This document shows, piece by piece, positions 57,701-64,000 of a DNA stretch of 64,000 nt (position 1 is the first letter of the stretch; each line of letters starts with the position of its first letter). Origin of the DNA: Chitinophaga caeni (GTDB taxonomy: Bacteria; Bacteroidota; Bacteroidia; Chitinophagales; Chitinophagaceae). Under the pieces are notes generated by a model. It ran no database searches, was not told where the DNA came from, and saw nothing but the letters and a program-made list of their open reading frames with translations. Where the stretch lies: contig NZ_CP023777.1 of the NCBI RefSeq assembly GCF_002557795.1, forward strand, positions 1,938,001 to 2,002,000, given 5' to 3'. Both the position numbers and the translations under genes were made by a program.

Positions 57701-58579
57701 TGGAAAAAAGACAATGAAGGCAATGAGCTTGTTGGTACATATGCATTAAGAAAACCATTACCTCAAAAGTGGTGGATATACGGTGAGAAAAGACCTGCTC
57801 TATATAATGCCATATCTGAGTTAGACCAGGTAATTGTGATTGCACAAGTATCTAAAACAACTGCATTTGCTTTTACCAAACCAAATAAAGTTCTGGACGC
57901 CAAATTAAATGTATTCGCTAGTAATTCTTTCATGATGTTTGCATTTTTACAATCAAATCTTCATATATATTGGGCGTGGAAATACTCCAGTACAATGAAA
58001 TCTGATTTAAGTTATGCACCAACACAGGTCTTTGAAACTTTTCCTTTTCCAGAAGAAATTTCACCAGATATTAGAAATGAAGTTGAAGATTTAGGAAAGA
58101 ATTATTACAATCTTAGAAAATTACTCATGTCCAAATATAAAATTGGCTTGACTCGATTTTATAATATATATCACTCTAGCGGAATACAAGAGGAAATAGA
58201 TGTAAGAGATAAACATCTAATCCTACTAAATAAACATTTGATAAGAGTGCAAATTCATATTGAAACTAAAGAAATAGTTAGTGATTTTAGTAAATTTAGG
58301 AGAATTGCTATAGAACTGGATAAAACAATTATAAAATCATATAAATGGAGCGACATAGATTTAAATCACAATTTTTATGAGCTTGAATATCTGCCAGAAA
58401 ATGATAGAATACGTTTTTCTGTTCATCCAGATGCACGTAAGGAAATATTAAAACGTTTATTGATACTCAATCATCAAAGTTACAAAAAGGAAGTATCTGA
58501 AGATTCAAAAAACATTAAGGCTAAACATAAAAAAACAGGTAATAAAAAGAAAGAAGACAATTTCCCGAAGTTATTTTAA
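54764..58579 (+). CDS. Eco57I/PglX-like adenine methyltransferase with invertible C-terminal specificity part (DrmMI-like)
   Basis: The 1271-residue protein has an N-terminal helical region, then an N6-adenine methyltransferase: motif I VCDVACGSGHILLSAARRIG (near 487), GVDLNPLAVELCKVALWLE, and motif IV NPPF in CILGNPPFLGG (near 750). No PD-(D/E)XK nuclease motif was found at the N-terminus, so it looks like a modification enzyme rather than a complete type IIG enzyme. From residue about 881 to the end it is the target-recognition part. That piece starts exactly at a 51-bp inverted repeat, and a diverged inverted copy follows the stop codon. The two gene ends overlap by 4 bp. Confidence 0.88.
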   Translation: MKLTTINIQGNIFTSEILEKIRQDDISFQKPQDFGLKPSEQVRDEVSNAWSLFNTHWQIFKQKRSSFSEIDKGISETRKYWIVPLLNLLGYQVALSNAEIVNGKSYAISHRASNKDGFPIHIVGSEQSMDKKAESGPRLSPHSLVQEYINSTEYIYGFVTNGNHFRVLRDATRLSRLSYLEFNLEQMMEEGHYAEFAIFYRLLHASRINDKKEDGKDAVLEYYHNEALASGSRIRERLSLAVEHSILTLANGLLFQQENAELRTAFEEGTLSAKDYYLHILRSVYRILFLLVIEERNLIYRDNLTEEEKKLKDIYYQYYSIQRLTFLVNKAVYIDPKKTDLWQSLMTTFRLFEDRHYGKELGIDALSSGIFNRNAIESIESTALNNKDVLNVFKSLVTFENENKQTIRVNYADLDVEEFGSVYEGLLEFEPVVENAEFRFKQGDDRASSGSHYTPEELVKPLIIHSLDHVITDKLKETDPEKALLSITVCDVACGSGHILLSAARRIGFELARIRSNEDQPTPSVLRIAIRDVIKNCIYGVDLNPLAVELCKVALWLEAHDPGEPLNFLDHHIKNGNAIVGLANYEELQNGIASEAFKFLSGDEKTIASAFKKRNDDERKLQMSELFDLNAVDGDFVDVQKSIDQFNQMPEKTSEQIEKKAKVYYDLTNGKKWFRLKQLADLQVAQFFIPKTTENKEKLTTHSKYKTYLNSGTQILDRGASMAIAENKKFFHWFLEFPEVFQKGGFDCILGNPPFLGGQKLSGNYGTNFLEYLKYTYRPIGAVDLVTYFFRRIFDVIKIKGFQSLISTNTIAQGSAREGGLDVICSSNGVINHAIRSMKWPGQAAVEVSLITIHKGEWKNRFILDNKSVDRITSYLDDSEVIGKPMPLLSNKGKSFQGSIVLGKGFVLSTEQAEKLIKKDPRNKDVIFPYLNGDDLNNDPEQKPSRWVINFFDWDEEKAKTYPDCYEIIEKLVKPERQRWKKDNEGNELVGTYALRKPLPQKWWIYGEKRPALYNAISELDQVIVIAQVSKTTAFAFTKPNKVLDAKLNVFASNSFMMFAFLQSNLHIYWAWKYSSTMKSDLSYAPTQVFETFPFPEEISPDIRNEVEDLGKNYYNLRKLLMSKYKIGLTRFYNIYHSSGIQEEIDVRDKHLILLNKHLIRVQIHIETKEIVSDFSKFRRIAIELDKTIIKSYKWSDIDLNHNFYELEYLPENDRIRFSVHPDARKEILKRLLILNHQSYKKEVSEDSKNIKAKHKKTGNKKKEDNFPKLF
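57406..57456 (+). repeat. Left 51-bp inverted repeat of the invertible segment
   Basis: This 51-bp stretch, codons IGKPMPLLSNKGKSFQG of the methyltransferase, occurs as a perfect reverse complement at 59570-59620. Identity stops sharply on both sides, while the flanking coding DNA is only similar. That is expected of a recombination site. Confidence 0.93.
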
Positions 58580-58591
58580 TCTTCGGGAAAT
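58560..58591. terminator. Bidirectional terminator at the centre of the cassette
   Basis: A perfect 11-bp stem (58560-58570 with 58581-58591) around a 10-nt loop spans both stop codons (58576-58579). It can serve whichever half is transcribed, and it marks the near-symmetric centre of the cassette. Confidence 0.75.
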
Positions 58592-59607
58592 AAATTAATA
58601 TTTGAAACTTTTGGAGCTGATTTAGATCTCTTTTTAACAATATTTTTATCCAAAGTATCAGATTTAGATTGCTCAAGATTTAATAATAACAACCGCTTTA
58701 GAATTTCTTTTTTGGCAGTTGGTTGTATTGTAAATCTTATGCGATCTTTTTCAGGAAGATGATCTAGTTCATAAAAACTATGCTTTAAATCTATATCATT
58801 CCATTTATATAATTTAATGATTTCGGAATCAATAAGCTTGTATAGCTCTCTCAGTTGAATTATATCATCATATATTTTAGCTTTATTGTTAAGTTGAATA
58901 TCATGGAATATATTTTGTAAATCTGTTAAACCTAATTGATAATGCTTCATTATTCTCAAACGAGCTATATGAAGTTCGTTTCCCAGACCATTTAACTCTT
59001 CCGACGTAACTGTCGGAAAGGGGAATGTCTCAAAAGCGTTCGTTCCAGAATACCGTAATGTAGAAACTCCCATTGTTGAACTATTTTTCCAAGCCCAGAC
59101 ATCATGGAAAGAAGAGTTTAATATTGCTAATTCTGAAAATGTACTAAGAGCAAATACAACAGTTGCCTCAGAAAAGACTATATTATTTTTGCAAATAGAA
59201 ATTAGTAAATATTTGGCATGACGGTTTAATACCATTACCTGGTCTAACTCAGATATAGTAGCGTAGAGTTCTTTTCTAGGTCTTAAAAACTGCCACCATT
59301 TTTCTTTACCTCCTTTATCTTTCTGAATAAGACGTTCAGGTCTAACTAAACGTTCAACTATATCAAAGCAGTCTGGGTAGCTCCGAGCCTTCTCTTCCGA
59401 CCAATCGAAAAAGTTAATCACCCATCGAGACGGCTCTTGAGTAGGGTTGTTATTAAGATCATCTCCATTCAAGTAAGGAAACAATACCTCTTTGTTTCGA
59501 GGATCTTTATTAATCAAAGCTAAAGCTTCTTCTGATGTTAATATAAATCCCTTTCCCAATACAATACTCCCCTGAAAACTCTTTCCTTTATTCGATAATA
59601 AAGGCAT
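58576..59607 (-). pseudogene. Silent alternative C-terminal cassette of the methyltransferase
   Basis: The frame of 343 codons (from the first Met) corresponds to residues 886-1271 of the methyltransferase on the other strand. Shared blocks are the start MPLLSNKGKSFQGSIVLGKG, NGDDLNN, PSRWVINFFDW, FETFPFP and the end region EKDRIRFTIQPTAKKEILKR. The middle, about residues 95-160, differs strongly, as expected of another target-recognition domain. No promoter or start region is evident, so it is a stored cassette, not a free gene. The open frame runs 17 codons further, through the repeat, to a TAA near 59660. Confidence 0.85.
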
Positions 59608-59620
59608 AGGTTTTCCTATC
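59570..59620 (-). repeat. Right 51-bp inverted repeat of the invertible segment
   Basis: This is the reverse complement of 57406-57456, without a mismatch. It lies 96 bp from the start of the recombinase gene. Confidence 0.93.
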
Positions 59621-59716
59621 TCTCCAAATTCAGAATATAGTTGCTGGTTTTTACTGCTTTAAATCTGTGACTTTGCAGATTATGAATAAATTCACTTCAC
59701 AAATACTTCAGGAACT

Positions 59717-60874
59717 ATGAGCATACAAATAAGCTATCGCTTTGTAATAAAAAAAGAAAAGAACAAACAGGGATTATATCCAATTTATTTGAGAGCATTT
59801 TTAAAAGGAAAAAAAATTGAAACCGCCACACCGGTAGCCATTCCTTTGCGTGATTGGTCATTGAGAAATCAACGAGTAAAATCTCAAAATAAACATCATG
59901 AAAGATACAACATGATACTAGATGCAATAGATAAAAAATCCATCAAGTTATTGGTCGATAATTTTTTAAACGAAGAATACCCTCTTTCATTAGTACAGTT
60001 CAAAGACCGCTTACTTGCCTTAAATCATTATTCAGTAGAACAAAGTTTTACAGATTATATTCTTGGTTATTTAGAAGAAAATAAAACAAAATTCAAGATA
60101 GAAACTTGGTTCGGATATAAATCTCAGATTTCCAAGATGCTTAAATTCAGGAAAGAAATCCTCTTTTCAGATATCAACGAAAGATTTATAAATGATTACA
60201 GACAATATATGCTAAATACTTTAAGTAATAATGAAAATACAGCAAGTAAAAGTTTGAGAGTCCTTCGAACTTTTGTCAATATTTCTATGCGATTTGGTTA
60301 TATAAAGACAAACCCGTTTCAATATACTTCGATAAAAAAAGTTGATGGAAAAAGAGATTTTCTCTCAATTGAAGAGTTAAATAAACTTACTGATTATTAT
60401 TCAAAAGATAATTTTACCCAATCAATAGAAAGAGATATTCTTGGGTATTTTTTATTTGCTTGTTATACAGGACTTCGGTATTCTGATTTAAAAACCTTCT
60501 CAGCGGACTCAATAGTTGATAATTCTATACACCTCCGAATGCATAAAACAGGATATTTAGTAAATATTCCTCTTAGCAAGAAGGCAAAGATGTTTATTCC
60601 CGTTACGCCTTTTAATAACAATTGTGTATTTAGAATATATTGTAATAAAGTAACTAATAGAGTATTAAAAAAAATAGGCATAGAATTGAAACTAAATAAA
60701 AAACTTACTTGTCATGTTGCTAGACATACTTTTGCTACCGTATCTATTTCGCTTGGAATTCCGATAGAGGTAGTTAGTAAATTGTTAGGACATACCAGTA
60801 TCAGAACAACGCAAGTTTATGCGAAAATTGTCGATACCGTCAAGATAAAGGAAATGCAGAAATGGGATAAATAA
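59717..60874 (+). CDS. Tyrosine recombinase, probable cassette invertase
   Basis: The 385-residue protein has an N-terminal arm domain (SYRFVIKKEKNKQGLYPIYL), a SAM-like core-binding domain (FTDYILGYLEENKTKFKIE) and a catalytic domain. The catalytic domain holds Arg in YTGLRYSDLKTF, Lys in RMHKTGYLV, HVARHTFATV (HxxR), LGHTSIRTT, and Tyr in TQVYAKIVD. All catalytic residues are present. It is of the Bacteroidota arm-domain type used both by integrases of mobile elements and by DNA invertases. Its place beside the inverted repeat makes the cassette its likely substrate. Element integration is the alternative. Confidence 0.88.
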   Translation: MSIQISYRFVIKKEKNKQGLYPIYLRAFLKGKKIETATPVAIPLRDWSLRNQRVKSQNKHHERYNMILDAIDKKSIKLLVDNFLNEEYPLSLVQFKDRLLALNHYSVEQSFTDYILGYLEENKTKFKIETWFGYKSQISKMLKFRKEILFSDINERFINDYRQYMLNTLSNNENTASKSLRVLRTFVNISMRFGYIKTNPFQYTSIKKVDGKRDFLSIEELNKLTDYYSKDNFTQSIERDILGYFLFACYTGLRYSDLKTFSADSIVDNSIHLRMHKTGYLVNIPLSKKAKMFIPVTPFNNNCVFRIYCNKVTNRVLKKIGIELKLNKKLTCHVARHTFATVSISLGIPIEVVSKLLGHTSIRTTQVYAKIVDTVKIKEMQKWDK

Positions 60875-60894
60875 AACAAACAAATTTTAAATTC

Positions 60895-60936
60895 AAATAA
60901 AACCTTTATGATTATAAATTCATAAAGGTTTTATTT
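60895..60936. terminator. Bidirectional terminator between recombinase and relaxase genes
   Basis: A perfect 16-bp stem (60895-60910 with 60921-60936) with A-run and T-run flanks lies between the two convergent genes. Confidence 0.9.
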
Positions 60937-62190
60937 TCTAAATCCCTTACGTTTCTTTATCCGATTAGCAAACTGTTCTTCCTCGTAATCGTCTCCTTGT
61001 GCATCGGGTAGCAGGCTGAACACACTTAAATCAAAATTAGACGAATGTTCCTGTGAGAGAAACTCAAAGAGGTCTTTTGTTGGTAGATTATCCAATTCAT
61101 TTGTTTTGGTAATAGGATTGTCCTGTATTTTCAATCTGGGTTTGTTTCCATTGTTCCACCAATCATTGAATACGTTTGCCGACAAGTTTCTGTCTAATTG
61201 TGAGCCGTTCCAAACGCTACGGCTTTCATGGTCGATAAAGGTTATACCGTAAATTCGTCCTTCGTTATTACGTCTTATAATCGTATTAATTCCTTGTTCA
61301 GTCAATTGCTTTTTAAAATCCGTTTCGTTACTTGTCGTATGAATGCCAAGTTCAACCGTGTTTTTCAGAACAGATCTCACAGAACTGGTTTTCAATTTCT
61401 CTTTGGACTGCTCAAAATGTTTTTGAAGCTGTGTTATTCCTGCATCTTTTCCGAAAAGTGATGCTTTGAAAGGATTGCTTGCCTTGTTGCCGTTTTCATC
61501 CAAAGCTAAATAGACCAATCCGTTTACAGGTTGTCCGTTCCGTTCGCCTTTTACTTCTTCTACTGTAATGTTGAAAAGTGATAGCAAAGCATTGTAGCTT
61601 CCCATAGTTGAAAGGCTGTAATACTTTGGCAGATGCCGTACTACCGAAGCAATCTGACTTTTGATATCGCCTTTGTGGTAATCCATAGGTTTGAAAACTT
61701 TATTGCCCTGCTTTTGCTCCTGCTTGGTCGCCTTTTGTAGATTATATTTCTGTTCTAAATCCCTACAGATTGCCATTGAGCGTGGATGGTCGTAATCATC
61801 GGGGATTTTCTTTCCGTCAATACCTACGCAGGTCGAAACGATATGAATATGCATTCGGTCAATGTCCGTATGCTTGAAAACAATATAAGGTTGACTGCCG
61901 TAACCCATACGCTCCATATACTCCAGTGCTATTTCCATAAACTGTTCATCGCTGACTTTATCCGCAGGATCGGGGTTCAGCGATATATGCCGTACTGTCT
62001 TTTCAGTTTTGATATTTGCTGATAAATACGGCTCAAAGCATTTGTTAAAATAGGCTACGGAATACTTGCCGTCAACTGTGTCAGGTATCTTGTTCAAGAA
62101 CAGAACCGCTCCGTTTTCTTTATCTACTTTCTGTTGATTGTACAAAATCGCTCCATACATATTGCTTCCCTTTCCAATTTTTGCAATCAT
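60931..62190 (-). CDS. mobB: Relaxase, MobB type
   Basis: The 419-residue protein starts MIAKIGKGSNMYGAILYNQQ and has the relaxase motifs of the Bacteroidota Mob family: RHISLNPDPAD, QPYIVFKHTDIDRMHIHIVS (HxH-type metal site), and a Tyr-containing N-terminus. It nicks at oriT and pilots the strand in mobilisation. The C-terminal 200 residues are less conserved. It is 4 bp downstream of the relaxosome partner gene. The C-terminal basic tail (RIKKRKGFRK) is complete. Confidence 0.9.
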   Translation of the reverse strand: MIAKIGKGSNMYGAILYNQQKVDKENGAVLFLNKIPDTVDGKYSVAYFNKCFEPYLSANIKTEKTVRHISLNPDPADKVSDEQFMEIALEYMERMGYGSQPYIVFKHTDIDRMHIHIVSTCVGIDGKKIPDDYDHPRSMAICRDLEQKYNLQKATKQEQKQGNKVFKPMDYHKGDIKSQIASVVRHLPKYYSLSTMGSYNALLSLFNITVEEVKGERNGQPVNGLVYLALDENGNKASNPFKASLFGKDAGITQLQKHFEQSKEKLKTSSVRSVLKNTVELGIHTTSNETDFKKQLTEQGINTIIRRNNEGRIYGITFIDHESRSVWNGSQLDRNLSANVFNDWWNNGNKPRLKIQDNPITKTNELDNLPTKDLFEFLSQEHSSNFDLSVFSLLPDAQGDDYEEEQFANRIKKRKGFRK

Positions 62191-62194
62191 AACT

Positions 62195-62629
62195 TTACTC
62201 TTTTTTCAGATGTTTTTCTTCAAATTCTTGTGTCAAACGGATAACTTCTTTAGTAACTTGTACCAATTCTATGGTTTCCTTTTCCAATCTAAAAAGGTAT
62301 GTTCCTGCTTTTTTCTCCGAAAAATTGCGGTACAATATCTTCACAATCTGATTGTAATTCGTTCCGATTGCTCGGAACTGACTAAAAAATCGCGTCAACT
62401 TTTCGTGATATTCTATTGCATCCATATCCATTTTCACGGTCTTTACCGTCTTTTGAAAGATACAGGCTGTAATAAAATGAGCAATTGCTTTCATTCTTGA
62501 CTGGTCAAAGAGGGCAAGAAATTTGGCATTATCCTCCGCATTCAAATTGATGGAATATCGATGAACCGCAGGGTCAATCTTTGGTTTTCGTCCTGTTTTC
62601 CTAATCTGTTTTCTGTTTTTCTCTTCCAT
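62195..62629 (-). CDS. Relaxosome accessory protein (MobA/MobC-like)
   Basis: The 144-residue protein has a basic N-terminus (NRKQIRKTGRKPKIDP), a ribbon-helix-helix-like part (HRYSINLNAEDNAKFLAL) and the FRAIGTNYNQIVKILYRNF block of MobC-type proteins. A C-terminal coiled coil follows. In Bacteroidota such proteins bind oriT and load the relaxase. It is named MobA in conjugative transposons of the phylum. The oriT-like region lies directly upstream. Confidence 0.85.
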   Translation of the reverse strand: MEEKNRKQIRKTGRKPKIDPAVHRYSINLNAEDNAKFLALFDQSRMKAIAHFITACIFQKTVKTVKMDMDAIEYHEKLTRFFSQFRAIGTNYNQIVKILYRNFSEKKAGTYLFRLEKETIELVQVTKEVIRLTQEFEEKHLKKE

Positions 62630-63172
62630 AATAATCCATTTTAGTTTTTAAACAAACGAGCGAGCGACTTTGGAGCCGTTTCCAGCCCCCCTGCAAGGGC
62701 AAGTGCTCTTGAGGTACGGAAATTTATTTCGAGGACCTCAAGAGATAACTTGCTCTGAACAGGAGTTCAGAAAAATCCGTTTTGCAAACGGATTGGAGTT
62801 AGCTGAAAAAGCTAATCGCTTTCGTTACAAAGTTCGATAAGACTATTTGAATAACAACAACTTACAATCACGCCAAACAAAGCCAATAAACGCCAAATAC
62901 TACCACCTTTATGGGGGTTGGAATTGCCTTTATTTCCTTTGTAACTGGTTAGTTGGCTGATTGGTTATAACCTTAATTATGTAGCCAATCAGCATAAATC
63001 CCGACAGCAAATCTGCGTGATTGAATGCAGACCAATTACAGATTTTTGAGTTAATAAACTAGCTAATTAAAGGTATACATGTGTGTAGGTAGATATGTAG
63101 TTACATAGATACAACAGTATATACAGATGAATGCTTAGCTAGTCAAACAGCTAAATAGATTTAATATTAAAA
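62630..63172. other. 543-bp region with oriT-like structure
   Basis: The left part (62640-62860) has several inverted repeats, listed as oriT candidate. The right part is AT-rich with short repeats of TAGATA and AGCTA type and probably holds the promoter for the DUF3408 gene. No gene is evident. Confidence 0.55.
62691..62794. other. Candidate origin of transfer (oriT)
   Basis: A long interrupted palindrome (62699-62715 with 62735-62753; core CTCTTGAGGT and ACCTCAAGAG) is preceded by GCCCCCCTGCAAGGGC-type sequence. A second hairpin follows (62774-62782 with 62786-62794). Position upstream of divergently oriented mobilisation genes and this structure are typical of oriT. The nick site is not determined. 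Confidence 0.6.
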
Positions 63173-63676
63173 TTGAGAGATATGATATACGAAGAAAACA
63201 AAAAACAGCAACCCGAAAAAGAGGATTTTTCTATTGAAAATTTCCTAACTGATGAAAAGAAACAACCTTTGATGGAACAACAAGGAGTAACACATCAGAA
63301 AGACTTCGCCAAACCCAATGTGGATGAGGAAGCTATTATGCGTGTAATGGCAGGAGAAGAACCTGTTCAAATTGAGATGGAACATTCAAAGCCATCAGTC
63401 AACAATTCTAAAAAAGGCAGTTCCAAACCAAAAAAACTCAACAAAGATGACTACTGCGGACAATTCTTCAAAATTCCTACGACAACGGCAAGCAGAGGGA
63501 AATCAGTGTATGTACGGAAGGAACACCACGAAACTTTTAACAGGCTTACAAGTATTATGGGGATCGATAAGTTGACGATTTATGCGTATCTGGACAACAT
63601 TATCGAATACCACTTTCAGGAGTTCGGGGAATTAATTAAGGAAATCTATAACGATAAGCATAAACCGTTGTTTTGA
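63173..63676 (+). CDS. DUF3408 domain protein of conjugative elements
   Basis: The 167-residue protein has an acidic, variable N-terminal half. The DUF3408 domain follows (DDYCGQFFKIPTTTASRGKSVYVRKEHHETFNRLTSIMG in parts, ending TIYAYLDNIIEYHFQEFGELI). Such proteins occur in the transfer regions of Bacteroidota conjugative transposons, usually beside a ParA gene. No ParA gene is seen here. The fold is probably ribbon-helix-helix-like, hence DNA binding. The start could be the Met at 63173 or the next one at 63182. Confidence 0.85.
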   Translation: MRDMIYEENKKQQPEKEDFSIENFLTDEKKQPLMEQQGVTHQKDFAKPNVDEEAIMRVMAGEEPVQIEMEHSKPSVNNSKKGSSKPKKLNKDDYCGQFFKIPTTTASRGKSVYVRKEHHETFNRLTSIMGIDKLTIYAYLDNIIEYHFQEFGELIKEIYNDKHKPLF

Positions 63677-63761
63677 TAACTATCCTTTGGTCAGGATGCG
63701 TAACTCCTTTTAAAATTGTTTTCAAAACAAAAAAACAGAAAAAAAAGAAAGCCATTTAATC

Positions 63762-63905
63762 AAGGCGGACAAGCGGAAAACCAAAAGGAAACGGAATAAG
63801 TCCCGAAGGGTGGCAGGGCAACTGAGCAACTCGGCGAAGCCACCTTATTTGCCCTGTCATTATGCCGTAAGCTTTTGGTCGGTCGGTGCGGTCGGTGTCC
63901 GCCTT
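63762..63905. ncRNA. Highly structured 144-bp element, candidate RNA
   Basis: A 10-bp outer stem (63762-63771 with 63896-63905) encloses nested pairs: 63781-63787 with 63872-63878, 63791-63794 with 63865-63868, 63795-63800 with 63844-63849, and 63809-63814 with 63839-63844. An alternative or interleaved pairing, CAGGGCAA with TTGCCCTG (63814-63821, 63849-63856), would form a pseudoknot or a switch. Which strand is transcribed is not known. Confidence 0.5.
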
Positions 63906-63939
63906 ACCTTTGCTACCTTTTTGTTCTTTTTTTGAGGGA

Positions 63940-64000
63940 TTATTGTTTTAGAGATTTCTTAATAATTTTTATTGCCCAATCATAATGACTTGATGTTGCA
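63940..64000 (-). CDS. Possible 3' end of an unidentified gene
   Basis: On the minus strand the last 61 bp read ATSSHYDWAIKIIKKSLKQ and stop. The composition looks coding, but 19 residues are too few to assign a family. Confidence 0.3.
   Translation of the reverse strand, partial: ATSSHYDWAIKIIKKSLKQ

Larger units (their letters stand above)
57406..59620. other. Invertible specificity cassette of the methyltransferase
   Basis: The 2215-bp segment has 51-bp perfect inverted repeats at its ends, the expressed recognition part pointing right, and an alternative one pointing left. Both end on a shared central hairpin. Inversion would join the alternative part in frame to codon 880 and give a protein of about 1228 residues with another recognition domain. 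Confidence 0.85.
44600..64000. mobile_element. Accessory element carrying defence and mobilisation genes (partial)
   Basis: AT-rich DNA with AbiE, a helicase-helicase-methyltransferase operon with invertible cassette, a tyrosine recombinase, relaxase genes, an oriT-like region and DUF3408 points to an integrative conjugative or mobilisable element of Bacteroidota. The right end is outside the window and the left end is only estimated. A coupling ATPase (TraG/MobC) usually found beside such relaxase genes is absent from the segment seen. Confidence 0.65.
63677..64000. other. Right-end region with a structured element
   Basis: Apart from the structured element (63762-63905) and a possible 3' end of a minus-strand gene (63940-64000) I see no feature. 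The GC-rich block contrasts with the AT-rich surroundings. Confidence 0.5.

Noticed and set aside
1..64000. CRISPR array
   Set aside because: No regularly spaced direct repeats of CRISPR type and no cas gene were seen.

Overview
The window comes from a Bacteroidota chromosome, most likely a Chitinophagaceae relative (Chitinophaga-like). This is my inference from protein style and from promoters of the Bacteroidota type (TTG or TTTG, 19-20 bp, TAnnTTTG) in front of rpoD, rpsP, rplS and abiE. No rRNA or canonical tRNA gene was seen.

Bases 1-12000 are a core block: an LptF/LptG-type permease (cut by the left edge), a START-like protein, the primary sigma factor, ffh, rpsP-rimM-trmD-rplS, tatA, gatA, a lytic transglycosylase, an S4 protein and lysA. 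Bases 12000-32000 hold a GAF protein, a 1223-residue phosphoesterase/outer-membrane-barrel fusion with a kinase-like middle, an SdiA-regulated-type lipoprotein, an HD phosphohydrolase fused to a Pycsar-type membrane effector (PycTM) directly before ppk1, a thioredoxin, a DUF4442 protein, a beta-CASP hydrolase, an orphan LytS-type sensor, an S10 peptidase and a desaturase.

Bases 31900-35280 form a compact locus: a WYL regulator on the minus strand, about 790 bp with no protein gene but several tRNA-like units, and a slipin/SPFH protein built on five tandem repeats. This layout recalls RNA-damage and RNA-repair loci, but no RtcB or Ro60 gene is present here. Bases 36200-43900 are a nitrite assimilation locus: nirB, nirD, a porin and a formate/nitrite transporter on one strand, and siroheme methyltransferase, a Crp/Fnr regulator and an AraC regulator on the other, with an FNR-like palindrome in the divergent promoter region.

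From about 44.6 kb the DNA is visibly AT-richer and accessory. It carries an AbiE type IV toxin-antitoxin pair, then a three-gene defence operon: a DEAD helicase-DUF1998 protein with a possible Vsr-like C-terminus, an SNF2-type helicase and an Eco57I/PglX-like adenine methyltransferase. The set resembles DISARM class 1 (DrmD and DrmMI) with a DrmA-DrmB or DruE-like fusion. The 3' third of the methyltransferase gene is duplicated, diverged and inverted directly downstream. A perfect 51-bp inverted repeat flanks the whole 2.2-kb segment, and a tyrosine recombinase gene starts 96 bp away. I read this as an invertible specificity switch, and it is the main find of the window.

The last 3 kb hold mobilisation genes (relaxase and relaxosome partner), a likely oriT, a DUF3408 gene and a strongly structured 144-bp element of unknown role. 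The defence genes therefore probably travel on an integrative conjugative or mobilisable element whose right end lies outside the window.
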